The notes: a model not told the origin generated them from the sequence alone. 64,000 nucleotides of DNA from Apostichopus californicus (GCA_020650975.1 JAIPMN010000012.1:1-64000), one strand, 5' to 3'; positions 37,201 to 46,661 are shown, counted from the first letter of the stretch. Translations and numbers: made by a program.

Positions 37201-40200
37201 TTACTTTATACCTTTCTTACAATGGTAAAGTTACTAATTTGCAAACTAGCTTTTCCTCATGGTGCTCTGCTCTTCTACGCTTGCATTACGTATCCTTGCT
37301 CTTTACTCTCTCTCTCTCTTCTGCATGTTAGCATTCAGTCCTCTAGTACCGTATCCTTGGGGGAAATGGAAGATAGTTCTTTACCTCATATCAAGGTCAC
37401 TGTAAGTATAATCATCACCTGCAGCCACACAGTGGTGTAACCAGCTAGGGAAGGAGATGAGGTGGATGTTGGGGGGTAGTCTTGGTCCCACCTCCCTCTC
37501 TCAACCCTTCTTCACACTTCCCTATGGTTACACCATGCATTGCTAACACATATTTAAAAAAAAAAAAATCCCTTAGCTTTTTATAGTGCATTCATGCTTA
37601 GAAATATTGTAATTGGAAAGTTATTAACACACGTAAATGTTTGTTGTGCAATTAAGGAGGTAGCTACTGAGAAGTAAGAGAAATGAAGAAATGAATTAGT
37701 TGTAATGGACAGGTCTGCTAAAACTGAAATATTCAAATTTACAAAGGGTCACATTTATCTATGAATTTTGTGTTTCTTCCCAATGATTTTTAGCTTTACG
37801 GAAACTTCTGTAGTTTGATTTCTTTGAACTCTAAAATGTAATTGTTTTTTTGGAAAGTTGTTTATCATAATCTTGCAAAATTTTGGCATGGCTGGTCTTT
37901 ATACCTGTCAGGTTATAAGTTTTTGGTCCTGGTTTATAATGAGATCATTGAAAAAAGAATATCCTCTGAAACACAGTTTTGAAAAGTTCTCTTTTATTAA
38001 AATGAAACATTGTAGAATAGTCACTATAAAGATATGATCATCCCTGCTTATGCCTGTCAAATACATTAAACGTTTGTACAGTTAAAACAAAAATATGAAA
38101 GGACCTAGTTTTCAGGTATTTGGTGCTATTGGGTTTACCAGTTCATTTTCTACTTGGTCAGACCCGATGCAGTTGTTTTCATATGTAAAAGAGGCCAGAA
38201 ACATTCAAAGATGATCTGTACACACTGTTGATCAAAATATAATATTGGAAACAGAGAAAAGATATTTACTTACATATTTACAAAGGGAAATATGATACTA
38301 AGCAGCTTAAAATATACCAAACATGGACAAAGGGAAATCACTTGCTGACAGTTAAACTCAGACTCACCAGACCTCAATCTGACTCTTCATTTCTTAAAGT
38401 TGACGGAAAGCCACGTTTTGGTTACTTTAATATTAACCTTGAGGTTATCAAAGCAGTTCTCAAATCTTCCAAAGCACTGATTGAAAACTATTTTAGAGAT
38501 AATATAATTCAGATATGACTTTCTTTTATATGGAGTTTGATATGTGCAATTATGATAACCCTGTTTGTATTTCTACTTGGGTGACAATAACCTGCAACTT
38601 CAATGTAGAGCTGTAATCATTAAACACAGTTAGTACTGAGTGCATCTCAAAGCACATATCTTCATTACTGTAATACCTAATTAGTCATAAATGTTTTATG
38701 TATATATTGTAATTAGTGACGCTGAATTAATTTTGTCTTTGTCTTCAGAGATCGAGTATTTGGTGCTGCTGTTTGGATTCTCAAGCAAGAACACCAGGTA
38801 ATTTATAATTTCCCTTAAATCAGTTGGTTTGGCTAGCAGGATCAAATTTTCTATCTCAAAGATCCTAGAACTTTTATATAATTTATCAGTTTCCAGTAGC
38901 TTTTGTATCGCTCACTTTCAGAGTAAACCATTTTCAGAGGAAATTTTTTTTTTTAAAGAAAGTGTGTTTATATTTAAAATAGCTTCTGGCAAATGATATC
39001 CAGGCCTAATGAACTACTTCAAGGAACCAGATGGTCTAATTAGCTCTAAGCGTTGACTTACCATGCTTCTCATTTGATAAAAATGAACAACCACAAGTAA
39101 AGTTGCTATTTTCATCGTTTCCAGAGGAGACCATGATCCGTAGACGTGGGTGGGGTGCAATACGCAACGAGATTGAAGGTGTACGGTATAGTTACACCTA
39201 CTTTCATGTGACCTTCTTCCTGGCCACCTTGTATGTGATGATGACCTTAACCAACTGGTACAGGTGAGTTATGGATTAAAATACTTAAAATGATCAAGGA
39301 AGATATATCTTACAAACTACACACAATCAATGCTGGTAGTGAAAGCAAACATTCAGTAACCCACCAACAGATTTACTGTTGTTTTCATCCATTACCAAGC
39401 CTGGGCCAGCTGTTCTTCATTGTGGAGTGTTTCAGTGTTTGATGCAACTTAGCCAAATGGCAAGCGTCTTGATGAGAACAGCTACTCTTGCATCTTTTCC
39501 TCTGAAAGGATGTGCGTGATGTTTTTAAACTTGTTCATTTCTTGAAAATGAAGTTTGTATAGTCATTGCATATAAAGTCAAGGGAATAGTGTGGAACAAA
39601 GTTATATTTACAAAATCAGTGGGAAGCAATACACTGAAGTGTTTAACTATATGGATGTTTTTATTGGCAGTTTTTTTATCTGTCTGTCTCTCTCTCATGT
39701 TTGTTTTGTTTTTTGAGACCCATTTAACTATACTTTTATGGTATCAGCTTATCCTCATTTTTTTTGTACAGTCCAAACGAAGCAAAGTTGGAGACTCTGA
39801 ATCGTACATGGCCGCCATTTTGGATCAAACTGGTTTCAGCCTGGTCTGGTGCATTGCTCTTCAGCGTGAAACTGTTCTACAAGCACTGTGTCCAGCCAGC
39901 CCAGCAGAGAAACAACGGATTAAGAAACAGAAGGGACAGGTGAGTTCTATGGGCTGTGTGGAATGAAACTGTTTGTTTGAATATGTGAATAACGATGAGT
40001 TGAAGATGTTCACAACACTGATGTGCAGTGATGTTGAGTAGACTATGGCATGCCAACAGGGCCATAATGTCTGTCTACTCTCCTTGCTTCGAAAAAACAA
40101 TCAGTGCAGCTTTTTACTCATGTTTAAGTTTGTCAATTTGTCATTGAAGTTAGACAAAGTGTGAAAAAATTCCTGAGAATGGTCATATAAATATGACGTG

Positions 40201-41104
40201 AACCAGAATCCCCATTCTCCATGGCCTGATAGTGTAATGCAAGTGCAGAGTTTGGCTTGTAGCCTGTATTACAAACTGAGGCCTTTTCCCGTCCTATTTC
40301 ACATCAAAACCTTCTTGGCTTTTCATAGCTGCTAACTTGGTAATAGTGATCCATGTATATCGTTGGTAAGTTGACAAGTGGGTCACATGAGTGAAAATGC
40401 TGCTTTTGATTGGTTATTTAGTGGGATTAAGCTAGAAGGAAACAAAAAAATGAACACACTCATACTTGTCTGAAAACCTGTTGTATAAAAGAAAGATCAA
40501 TGTAAGGCATTCGTCGGGTTATTACATGACTATGCTTGCAACTACTATTTGCATAAATTCCAACCAATTAACTGAGGATTAGTAAACTGTATGGAACTCA
40601 ATTATTTGAGGGGTGCGGTGGGGGGGGGGGGCCAAGGGAGCAGTGGTGAGTCTTTTAGAAGAGTGTGATATTCAAGTTGCATTATTACTGTAATGGTTGG
40701 TTAAACGAAGTCAGCATTATAGCGTTTATACATATATAGAATTACTAAGTGAGAGTTTGATTATTCCATGGTCTGCTCAGGAAACACATTTGGTGTGGAA
40801 GGTTGGGGGTAGGGGTCCCAGCGTCTTTGGGGACAGGCCCCTCAGGATACGGTTGCAACCTCATTTGTATTTTTCTACTATTCTGATATTTCTCTTTATT
40901 AGCATAACCACAACCCTGTGTTGTTTGGTTACATAATTATCCCGACGGTACCCCCGTTGTTGCAGTATTCCAGGGACCAGCACCTCTAATGTGATACTCT
41001 GTCCCCCTATTTGTCCCATGCTTTTCTCTCTTTTGCAAAATACATTCAGTATGTTACACCTTTCCTTTCTCTTCTCTTTTAGGAATGTGGAGACCCAATG
41101 CTAA
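19187..41104 (+). CDS. SERINC: Serine incorporator (SERINC/TDE1 family), 13 coding exons
   Basis: SERINC proteins are multi-pass membrane proteins of the plasma and endomembranes. They were first linked to serine-lipid synthesis and later shown to act as lipid scramblases; vertebrate SERINC3 and SERINC5 restrict retroviral infectivity. Thirteen exons join without a phase conflict: 19187-19219, 21095-21253, 25908-26086, 27808-27984, 29071-29114, 30519-30695, 31295-31393, 32310-32484, 34386-34452, 38749-38797, 39125-39263, 39772-39939 and 41083-41104, about 495 codons (human paralogues about 450-475). Family marks are the cysteine-rich start with [61 protein letters not shown], and [20 protein letters not shown] followed by TNWY. 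About ten hydrophobic helices are visible. STRFMY makes it closest by eye to SERINC5/3; one-to-one orthology is not claimed. Confidence 0.95.
19934..20119. repeat. 186-bp near-perfect palindrome (MITE-like)
   Basis: In SERINC intron 1, from TGTTGTATAAAACAAATAATG to its mirror CATTATTTGTATAATGTAACA. Matching inner blocks are AATGAATGG, TGCAATAGTGCAAATATTTCAT and GTTCCATTCAAC, around a centre at CGGCTGCGCC (about 20030). It looks like a foldback transposon. The related-looking stretch 19740-19860 upstream may belong to it. Confidence 0.7.
20120..22259 (+). other. SERINC intron 1-2 sequence
   Basis: Apart from exon 2 at 21095-21253 I see only AT-rich intron with a G run of about 12 near 20538. 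Confidence 0.4.
21095..21253 (+). CDS. SERINC: SERINC coding exon 2
   Basis: Acceptor GATCTTTTAG, donor CAG/GTAAAA, phase 0 on both sides. It encodes [20 protein letters not shown] then [20 protein letters not shown], covering the Cys cluster and first long helix. A longer open frame overlapping it at 21061-21297 is a shadow in another frame. Confidence 0.92.
22260..22980. repeat. Tandem repeat, ~3 diverged units
   Basis: TCCTAATGTCAAGGTT occurs at 22328 and 22539; GTTCAAAGTAATGTAAATGACACCC occurs at 22381 and, diverged, at 22613; CATGCCCACA occurs at 22286 and 22876. Spacing is about 210-260 bp. It lies in SERINC intron 2. Confidence 0.65.
22981..25907 (+). other. Rest of SERINC intron 2
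   Basis: AT-rich DNA with G-rich low complexity at 24163-24200. Short open frames show no recognisable domain. Confidence 0.4.
25908..26086 (+). CDS. SERINC: SERINC coding exon 3
   Basis: Acceptor CCTTTTTGTAG, donor ATGG/GTAAGT, phase 0 in and 2 out. It encodes [20 protein letters not shown], then [20 protein letters not shown], matching the extracellular Cys loop and the next helix of the family. Confidence 0.93.
26487..26547. other. Assembly gap (61 N)
   Basis: A run of 61 N in SERINC intron 3, bordered on the right by poly-C, so the missing part is probably a G/C homopolymer or a MITE containing one. Confidence 0.95.
27808..27984 (+). CDS. SERINC: SERINC coding exon 4
   Basis: Acceptor TTTGAAG, donor GATG/GTTAGG, phase 2 on both sides. 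It encodes [20 protein letters not shown] and [14 protein letters not shown], the NGFWFFK and FAHSWNE equivalents. Confidence 0.93.
29071..29114 (+). CDS. SERINC: SERINC coding exon 5 (44 nt)
   Basis: Acceptor TTTTTTGACAG, donor GTCG/GTGAGT. It encodes [14 protein letters not shown], the short loop that aligns with the NKLWYA segment of vertebrate SERINC5. Phase 2 in and 1 out fit both neighbours. Confidence 0.85.
30281..30352. repeat. Minisatellite, 32-bp unit x ~2.2
   Basis: GGTGTCCCAGTCCATGTTTG followed by AGTCCAGTC repeats at a 32-bp step (30281, 30313, partial 30345), in SERINC intron 5. Confidence 0.7.
30519..30695 (+). CDS. SERINC: SERINC coding exon 6
   Basis: Acceptor CGTTTTCTTGACAG, donor ACAG/GTATGT. 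It encodes [20 protein letters not shown], then [20 protein letters not shown], two helices with the C-x(n)-N/NK loop between. The acceptor at 30518 keeps phase; the earlier AG at about 30494 does not. Confidence 0.92.
30799..31194. mobile_element. hAT-type MITE with 8-bp target duplication
   Basis: The element 30807-31186 (380 bp) begins CATAGGCGTAGGAGCC and ends CCTCCTACGTCTATG, a 16-bp inverted repeat with about two mismatches. It is flanked by the perfect 8-bp duplication CATATAGA at 30799-30806 and 31187-31194. G and C homopolymers (30835-30849, 31155-31170) sit inside both ends. There is no transposase. It lies in SERINC intron 6 and is young enough to keep its duplication. Confidence 0.88.
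31295..31393 (+). CDS. SERINC: SERINC coding exon 7
   Basis: Acceptor CTTCATGCAG, donor ATAG/GTAAGT. It encodes [20 protein letters not shown] then [15 protein letters not shown]...YVxxLTxSA is the most conserved SERINC block. Confidence 0.95.
31985..32055 (-). mobile_element. tRNA-derived SINE head
   Basis: On the minus strand an A-box-like TAGCCTAGTTGTTAAGG and a B-box GGTTTGAACCC lie at tRNA spacing. There is no acceptor-stem pairing, so this is a SINE promoter region rather than a tRNA gene. It sits in SERINC intron 7. Confidence 0.6.
32310..32484 (+). CDS. SERINC: SERINC coding exon 8
   Basis: Acceptor TTTTGATCAG, donor CCTG/GTGAGT. It encodes a variable extracellular loop with Asn-x-Thr/Ser sites (NDTLG, NTSY) and then [17 protein letters not shown], the next helix. 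Confidence 0.93.
32872..33097 (-). mobile_element. tRNA-derived SINE
   Basis: Read on the minus strand from 33097: an A box TAGCTCAGTGGTTAACG and a B box GGTTCGAGTC at normal spacing, then a body of about 150 bp ending in a GC-rich stretch (GATAAGCCAATGAGGCTTCT and CTGCTTGCAGGAGG). It is probably complete or nearly so. It lies in SERINC intron 8; a plus-strand open frame across it is an artefact. Confidence 0.7.
33098..34385 (+). other. Rest of SERINC intron 8
   Basis: Contains a segment at 34021-34100 (ACTACTTCAAGGAACCAGAT) that recurs at 38985-39045 in intron 10, and a stretch starting CAGGGGTGGGCA near 34112 that resembles a hAT end. No exon is seen. Confidence 0.4.
34021..34100 (+). repeat. 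Dispersed repeat copy A
   Basis: TTCTGGCAA, a CCTAAT stretch and ACTACTTCAAGGAACCAGAT are shared with 38985-39045. The two copies lie in SERINC introns 8 and 10. Confidence 0.55.
34386..34452 (+). CDS. SERINC: SERINC coding exon 9 (67 nt)
   Basis: Acceptor ATATTTCCCAG, donor AAAGT/GTAAAT. It encodes [20 protein letters not shown] followed by KS, the cytosolic loop after YSC. The donor is weak; an alternative two bases earlier would break phase with the next exon. Confidence 0.75.
35262..35615 (-). mobile_element. Penelope-like terminal fragment with degenerate hammerhead motif
   Basis: It begins near TTATGTAAAAGTTATAGGGCC, holds GATCCTAGCAGGATCTTCTT (35298-35317), then a minisatellite with a step of about 43 bp (35450-35570), and ends near TAGCAGTTTACTAACA. 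The same start and end pieces flank the copy at 50463-50580. The motif GATCCTAGCAGGATCTTCTTC is, in reverse, a hammerhead-like core (see 54673). This copy reads GTAAC where GAAAC is expected. Confidence 0.45.
35450..35570. repeat. Minisatellite, ~43-bp unit x ~3
   Basis: Units of the type GAGAGGTGTGACAATGGGAT followed by AAAGGGCTGTGGAGATAAACT recur with point changes. It lies inside the Penelope-like fragment in SERINC intron 9. Confidence 0.65.
36600..36668 (-). mobile_element. Degenerate tRNA-like SINE head
   Basis: The minus strand reads TAAGTCAGTAGAGCGCTGGG, an A-box region with a D-loop, then CTTGCAACTCAGAGGTCACTG in place of a B box. It is weaker than the other SINE heads here. Confidence 0.35.
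36961..37025 (+). mobile_element. L2/CR1-like LINE or SINE 3' tail
   Basis: TAAAGTGCCTTAGAGCA ... GGATAAGGCGCTATAGAAAT followed by TAAATAAATA is the classic 3' end shared by L2-group LINEs and their SINE partners. No RT is attached. Confidence 0.65.
38749..38797 (+). CDS. SERINC: SERINC coding exon 10 (49 nt)
   Basis: Acceptor TTTGTCTTCAG, donor CCAG/GTAATT. It encodes [16 protein letters not shown], aligning with the CCFCFSP cysteine patch of SERINC5 in the large cytosolic loop. Confidence 0.82.
38985..39045 (+). repeat. Dispersed repeat copy B
   Basis: Shares ACTACTTCAAGGAACCAGAT and flanking words with 34021-34100, just upstream of SERINC exon 11. Confidence 0.55.
39125..39263 (+). CDS. 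SERINC: SERINC coding exon 11
   Basis: Acceptor CGTTTCCAG, donor ACAG/GTGAGT. It encodes the end of the cytosolic loop and [20 protein letters not shown] followed by TNWY, a hallmark SERINC block. Confidence 0.95.
39772..39939 (+). CDS. SERINC: SERINC coding exon 12
   Basis: Acceptor TTTTTTTGTACAG. It encodes [20 protein letters not shown], then [20 protein letters not shown], the final helix. The donor CAG/GTGAGT contains an in-frame TGA (39941-39943): without splicing the protein ends RNRRDR; with splicing it goes on to 41083. Confidence 0.92.
39944..41082 (+). other. SERINC last intron or 3' UTR
   Basis: Includes a G run of about 14 near 40619. It is an intron if exon 13 is used, otherwise 3' UTR. 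Confidence 0.4.
41083..41104 (+). CDS. SERINC: SERINC terminal coding exon 13
   Basis: A strong polypyrimidine acceptor (CTTTCTCTTCTCTTTTAG) opens in phase and adds NVETQC before TAA at 41102-41104. The alternative is read-through of the previous donor to TGA at 39943. Either C-terminus is possible. Confidence 0.55.
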
Positions 41105-42423
41105 CTTTGAAGCAGGCAGAATGTTTCATGACAGCAAAATGCAGCCATTTGGTTTTGAGGCAAGACGAACTTACAGTTTTGTATTCCATAATTCAGAAGA
41201 AATTGATCATAACATTATATTTATTTATAATCGGTTACAAATGTGTCCATTATATAACACAATACGTAAGTACACTAATCCATTGCAGGATATTCAACAT
41301 TCCTGTAAAATTGACATGAAAACACTGACATAGGTCACCCTGTCTTCCCATAGACTCACAAAATGTAACAGAGGAGATCGTAACTGTGTTATAAAACATG
41401 TGTTTTGCATATTTAATCTTATGCACACCCCCTTTGTGGTTCATTTTGCTATAATCATTATGGCAGAGCTGGTCCTAACATCATCTGATATATGTGTACA
41501 TTCTTATGTATTTTTTTTATTGTTAATAATTGTCTTTCCAATTGGAGAAACATTTGAAGTATATTTTTTTTCTATGTGGATTCACACCCTTAGTGCCAGC
41601 TATGTGAATGTTTTATCTGAGGTGACCTTTGACATCTTTTTGTTTTGAGCTCATTACACGAATTCATGAAAATGGTTCGTTTTCTTATCATGTTTTATAT
41701 TTTATCTGAAAGCTGGACAGTGGTTACAATTTAAAAATTTTCAACTTTTTAAAATATGCAGACTAAAGATACTTAACACTCACTCAGTAATCCACAAAAA
41801 GTCATGTATTCATTTGTCAGATAAATATTTCCGACAAATATTTTTTGGTTTAAATGTACATATTCTGCAAATGTAAAGTTCAAGCACAGGGAAGAGTACA
41901 AGAACTGACTGGTACTCAATGTCAGAAGTAAACAGCATTATTAGAAAAAATCCATGAAAGGAGTAAATTGGCTACACCAGAATACAATTGTTCAGTTTGT
42001 TCAAGTTAGGGGTACTGCATCTGCATTGTAAATACTATTTTTACTTACAACTAAATTAAATATCTAGGTTAGGAGGCTAACCAATATTAAACTAACACTT
42101 TCACTTTCTATCCATTTTCCCTTTCTTTTTTAATTATTTATTTGTTTCATTGGAGGCTGACAGTTTTGTTATTGTTTGGGATCTCCATGGCTGTAGTAGG
42201 CATATTCAAAGTGCTGTGGTTTGGTTTAATTATGGTGCTTCGTTACTTGTTATCACGGTTTATACATACTTTCTTCATGTTTTGCTAGTACGTGAATATT
42301 CACGCACCTTAGGATCACAGCACCAAGACCTCAAGTTTTGTTCATCTCTCAAGACAAGTTATAATGTGTCAAGTAGCATTGCCTCAAGAAGTACGGTATT
42401 GCATGATACTACATTTCTCGGAT

Positions 42424-42470
42424 TATGGTTAGGGTTAGGGTTAACCCTAGGGGTTAACCCTAACCATAGG
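42424..42470. repeat. Telomere-like (TTAGGG) inverted repeat
   Basis: TATGGTTAGGGTTAGGGTTA then ACCCTAGGGGTTAACCCTAA and CCATA. The arms are TATGGTTAGGGTTAACCC and its complement, with one extra TTAGGG unit in the left arm. TTAGGG is the ancestral animal telomere unit, but so few copies could also be the core of a foldback element spanning about 42380-42535. Confidence 0.6.
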
Positions 42471-43193
42471 GTTTCCCCGGCCAACAAGATATGTCATTCA
42501 TTGGGCTGTATCATGCATGATGACATTGCTCGACATATTAAACTGTGTACAAAATGGTCCTCTTGAGAAATATTGTCACGTGAGGATTGGCTGATCACAG
42601 TTAGGCATTTATTTAAGTATATATCCCACGGAAAATGTATTTCTATGATGAATGAAAAGAACTTGTTCCATTCACATATAGCCTTCACAAACGAGAACAT
42701 TTTCTATGTCTATTTACAAGCAAAAATAAGGACCTACATAGGTCCTTCATTGCTTGTTCTTATTGTCTGGTTTGTTTTTATTGTTTGGTTTTTCAGTTTG
42801 TTTAATAAGGCAGGTTGAATATTCAAATTTCATTCTTTACTTCAATAAGTGTCACATTTTGTATGTGGTATTAGTATATAACAACATGCATATTCTAAAT
42901 ATTTCAATATGCCTGGTACCAAGCAATGGAACACTTCTCCTTCAAATATGGAGATTTCTGCGATAAAATTTGTTGTTCAACTTTATAGGGCTCAGAGTGA
43001 AAAACTGAAGTTAATTTGGAAAAACGTGCTATTGTTTTTTGCTTTTGTTTTTTGTACCTTTTGGCAGCTGTAAGAAAACTGGTTCTGAAAGTGTCTTATG
43101 CAATTAACTTAAGTGTAGTCTTTATTGTTATCCTTTGCCCTGAAAAGATAATGTATCCCTTCCAAAGGGACCTGTAATACTGTCCTTGATGTA

Positions 43194-43279
43194 ACACCAT
43201 CAGGATCCCATCAGGATCCCAACACCATCATGATCCCATCATGATCCCATCAGGATCCCAACACCATCAGGATCCCATG
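43194..43279. repeat. Minisatellite CCATCAGGATCC
   Basis: Eleven- to fourteen-bp units of ATCAGGATCCC/ATCATGATCCC with CAACACC spacers, in a higher-order pattern of about 30-60 bp. Confidence 0.75.
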
Positions 43280-44476
43280 GTTACAGTCTCAATGAAGAGA
43301 GGACTGGGCTTGAGATTAGATCAAGTTGTTTGTGTTTCTTGCCCAGGCTCTACCTTGCGTGACTTTTCTTAAAATATTTAGAGTCGATTAATTTTGAGAT
43401 ACCATCCAGTCATCTGTTGTTTACATCAGGTTAGCATTACACGGTTCGCAATATTGTAAAGTATCATTCAGAAGTAATAACAGTATGGCGTGTGTTCGTT
43501 ATGAACTCACCTAATGTTCCATATGAAATTGGTACCTTCAAAGCCTGCTTTAGGGAGGGGACTTTCTCTGAGGATTATGTCAGATCTTCTCTGTTGCTCA
43601 ATTTGTGTCTCCATCTTAGTCTTGTCTCCTTTCATTTTGTAGGATAGGTAGGGGTGGAGAAGGGAGGTCGGGGACGGAGGGAGCGAGTGTTATTTCACAA
43701 GCCTTCGAAGCTTGTTTGGTTGAACACCTTGTACCTTTCTATCTTACAAGGCACTATTATTGAAATGTATATTATTGTAAGTTGAATACCAGATTGTTAA
43801 AACAGGTCATATCAAGAGAATGAGGTATTGATAAGCTTTAAGTGTTCTGCTAGATTTGAGGAAAACCCCTTAAACAGATGACAATAGACAAAATGAGAAA
43901 GGGGAGGATAGTCTCCCAAATGGGAGCACTTTTATCTTGAAAAACAGAGTGAAAAATACCATATAACTTTCATGGAATGATCCTTTTTATTTTTGTCATA
44001 ACTATCAGTTTCTTCTTCCTTCTTGTAAGGTTTATAAATATTCAATGAACAAATTTTACAAGTACTCTCATGCAATTTCTAACATTCTGTTCTTTTCTAA
44101 TCTTTTTCAAATTTTTGTAACTTTTTCAATTATTTGAACTCTGAAATTTTGTAATGTTGTGATTTTACTCTATAAAATATGCAGAATTATTCGTGATTGA
44201 ATTTCTTATGATTGTTATCATTGTGTTAAATGAAATGATTTTAAAATTTGACTGGGAGAGTGTTGTCCTAATTTTATCTGTTCATTTTACTCCTGTCCAA
44301 AGCTAACAAAGGAATTATCAAATTTTTCCATAAACTTAAGTGTCTCTTAAGTCTTTGCTATGCTCATTCCAACTAAAGCTCAATATTTTGTGTTCTCTTC
44401 AGTTCTCTAATTGCACATTTGTTTCTTTTTTTCCTTGATTTTCTTCTCTTATTCTTTTGGTTTGCTGGTCGTTTAG

Positions 44477-44503
44477 ATTACTGTTACTAATGATCTATTT
44501 GAG
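44477..44503 (+). CDS. Possible 27-nt micro-exon
   Basis: It sits behind a long pyrimidine tract (44405-44460) ending GTTTAG and before GAG/GTAAAG. If joined to SERINC exon 12 it would add RLLLLMIYL in phase. No downstream partner was found, so it may be chance. Confidence 0.2.
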
Positions 44504-45571
44504 GTAAAGACTACACTCATTTTTATTATACTTTAATATTAATCTAACTGAACACTTAATTTTGTTGTGTTTTGCTTTATTTGGTGTTCTGGTTTTAATA
44601 TGTTAATATCCCTTTTTATCCCAAATTCAGTGAAGTAGAAGTTTTGAAAAAGAAAATGTTTGGTAAAAATGTTACCATGATCCTTAGATAAACATATTCA
44701 CTCACAACTCACACTGTAGCAGGGGCTGTCAATTTATGTAGAAGAGACCCAGTAATATGCAAGACCCTTTAAACTGCTGGGGTTGATCACTGGACTTTAT
44801 AGTCTAATAAACAGACCGTTATGTCAGTGACTTCAATGCAACACAAACCTCAATGAGGAAGCAAGACGTTTAAGTCCTCCCTTAACCCCTGATGCATCCT
44901 GAGGCTAAAGTAATGGTGGACTGGTGTTAGTACAGATGGGAAAACTGTTCACAAGTACATTCAGGAACAAGGAAGAGGACATAAAAGTCTGAACATGATC
45001 CAAAATGTCTCGATAAAGGTTACTTGAAAAATCTGCTGCTTTCTAGAATCTTTATTCTGGCTTTGAATGTAAATGTGTAGGGGGTGTGGGGCCGGGGGGG
45101 GGGGAAGCTCTAATGCCAAATAAACAACACAACACCAATATTCAAGGATGTATGAAACGGATACAAAATCTGTTTCTTATATTTTAACAGACTATGAAAA
45201 ACTATCAGTCCAGATGAAATCGAATGTTTAAAAAGCACTAACTTAACAAAATGGGGCCTCAACATGTTTCCAATGCATTACAATTGTGGCAATGACTATA
45301 ATGCAAGGTGTTGAATATTCATGCATTGTCTGCGTTTCTTGCTAACAGAAAGGACGTCTTACAGAGAGTTACACACATACCTGCCGACTGAGAAGAAAAC
45401 ATACATCATTGATTTAGCCAATATTTAAATACTTTTTAAAATAAATATCTAGCAAACCAAAATAATATATAAGCTTCAATGACCCACATTTCTTTATATT
45501 TTACATTTTCAAATTGTTATAAGTCTATGATAATATCAGCAGTCGTAAGGGTACATGGGAGGGATGAGAGA

Positions 45572-46551
45572 CAGGGGCGGCGTGCGAAAATAAATTTTGG
45601 GGGGGCCCGTGAGCAGGTGATGACTATCTAAGCGGAGCGCCACCACGGGTTGGCGCGCAGCGTACAAGAAAATTTTTCGTCTGGCAGACCCCTCAAATTG
45701 CAGGAAACGGCACTTCCCGTGCCTTATGGCAGTAAGCAACACCTCTAAAATTGATAAAAATTTCCGGCAATTTTTTATTTTGGGAAATATTCCCGAAGGA
45801 AATGATCGCCATTTATTCCTCAGTTTACCACTTCCTCGTCTCCCAGAAGCGCCCAAAATTTAAGAAATCGAAACATTTTTGTGCTGGCTGATCCATGATC
45901 GCCGCCCATGCCTGTGAGAAGTGGTGACTGGGTGAAGAAAGAATCTATGCCGTTTGAAAACATGGGCAGAAAAAGGGAAAGTAGCGAAACCTAAGGTAAA
46001 ACGTGCGATAATGAAGTGATTATTTTCCAGGTTAATTGTGAATGTATTTGAAATGATTATTATTATTCATATTTTCGAAACTACCTATCAGATCATGAGG
46101 AAAATTGATCCCGGTGGACCTTTTAGCGAACTGATTGCAAGAAGTTCACATGGAGTCCCATAATCTCTGTTCACTACATTTATCTTAACTTTCCGAACTT
46201 TGTTACAGGCTTAAAAAAATTTGCCATTTTTTTCATGGAAAATTGACTGACTTTGGCAAAGGTAACGGGTTGCACTTACTCTGGGACTACGTATATATAA
46301 TATTGTTCAACGATGGCAGCGTTGATGGCACATTTGGTTCATTAGTTATCAACCAGTAATTATTTAACTCTTTCGTTTGACTGAATATCAAATACCATTG
46401 ACCAAGCAGTCAACAGAAGCCCGATTTCTCGTAGGCCCTACAAGAAATTCAGTCGTGACACTGTTCGAAAACACTTTTTTTTTTAAATTATGACAAAATT
46501 TTATAACACCTTTGACAAAATTTGGGGGCCCCAATGGGCACGACGCCACTG
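45572..46551. mobile_element. Probable non-autonomous DNA transposon, ~980 bp
   Basis: The left end CAGGGGCGGCGTGCG and right end CACGACGCCACTG form a short imperfect inverted repeat. AAATTTTGGGGGGGCCC lies near the left end and AAATTTGGGGGCCCC near the right. The interior is GC-richer than its surroundings. No 8-bp duplication is evident and the minus-strand open frame inside (45536-45856) has no known domain. Confidence 0.45.
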
Positions 46552-46661
46552 GCCATGGTAATATCCCTTAAGATAGCATTTATAAACAACTCTCGGCATA
46601 AATGCCAAATCTTTTGCAACAAAATAAAACTCCAGACCCTAGGTTATAGTCATGTCAAACA

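Larger units (their letters stand above)
34453..38748 (+). other. SERINC intron 9
   Basis: 4.3 kb holding the Penelope-like fragment, the tRNA-like head and the L2-like tail listed separately. Otherwise AT-rich with no exon recognised. Confidence 0.4.
41105..46661. other. Convergent intergenic region between SERINC and ADP/ATP carrier
   Basis: SERINC 3' UTR should start here, and the carrier 3' UTR ends near 46660. No clear gene is present. AATAAA occurs near 45119. It holds the telomere-like palindrome, a minisatellite and one DNA-transposon-like segment listed separately. Confidence 0.4.

Noticed and set aside
39589-39966. 125-codon open frame across SERINC exon 12
   Set aside because: It is in the wrong frame for SERINC and starts in the intron.
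41085-41333. 82-codon open frame starting at SERINC exon 13
   Set aside because: It is out of phase with the spliced SERINC frame, which stops at 41104.
43194-43279. CRISPR-like array
   Set aside because: Contiguous short tandem units without spacers in an animal genome; a minisatellite.
45536-45856. 106-codon minus-strand open frame
   Set aside because: It lies in a transposon-like segment with no known domain.
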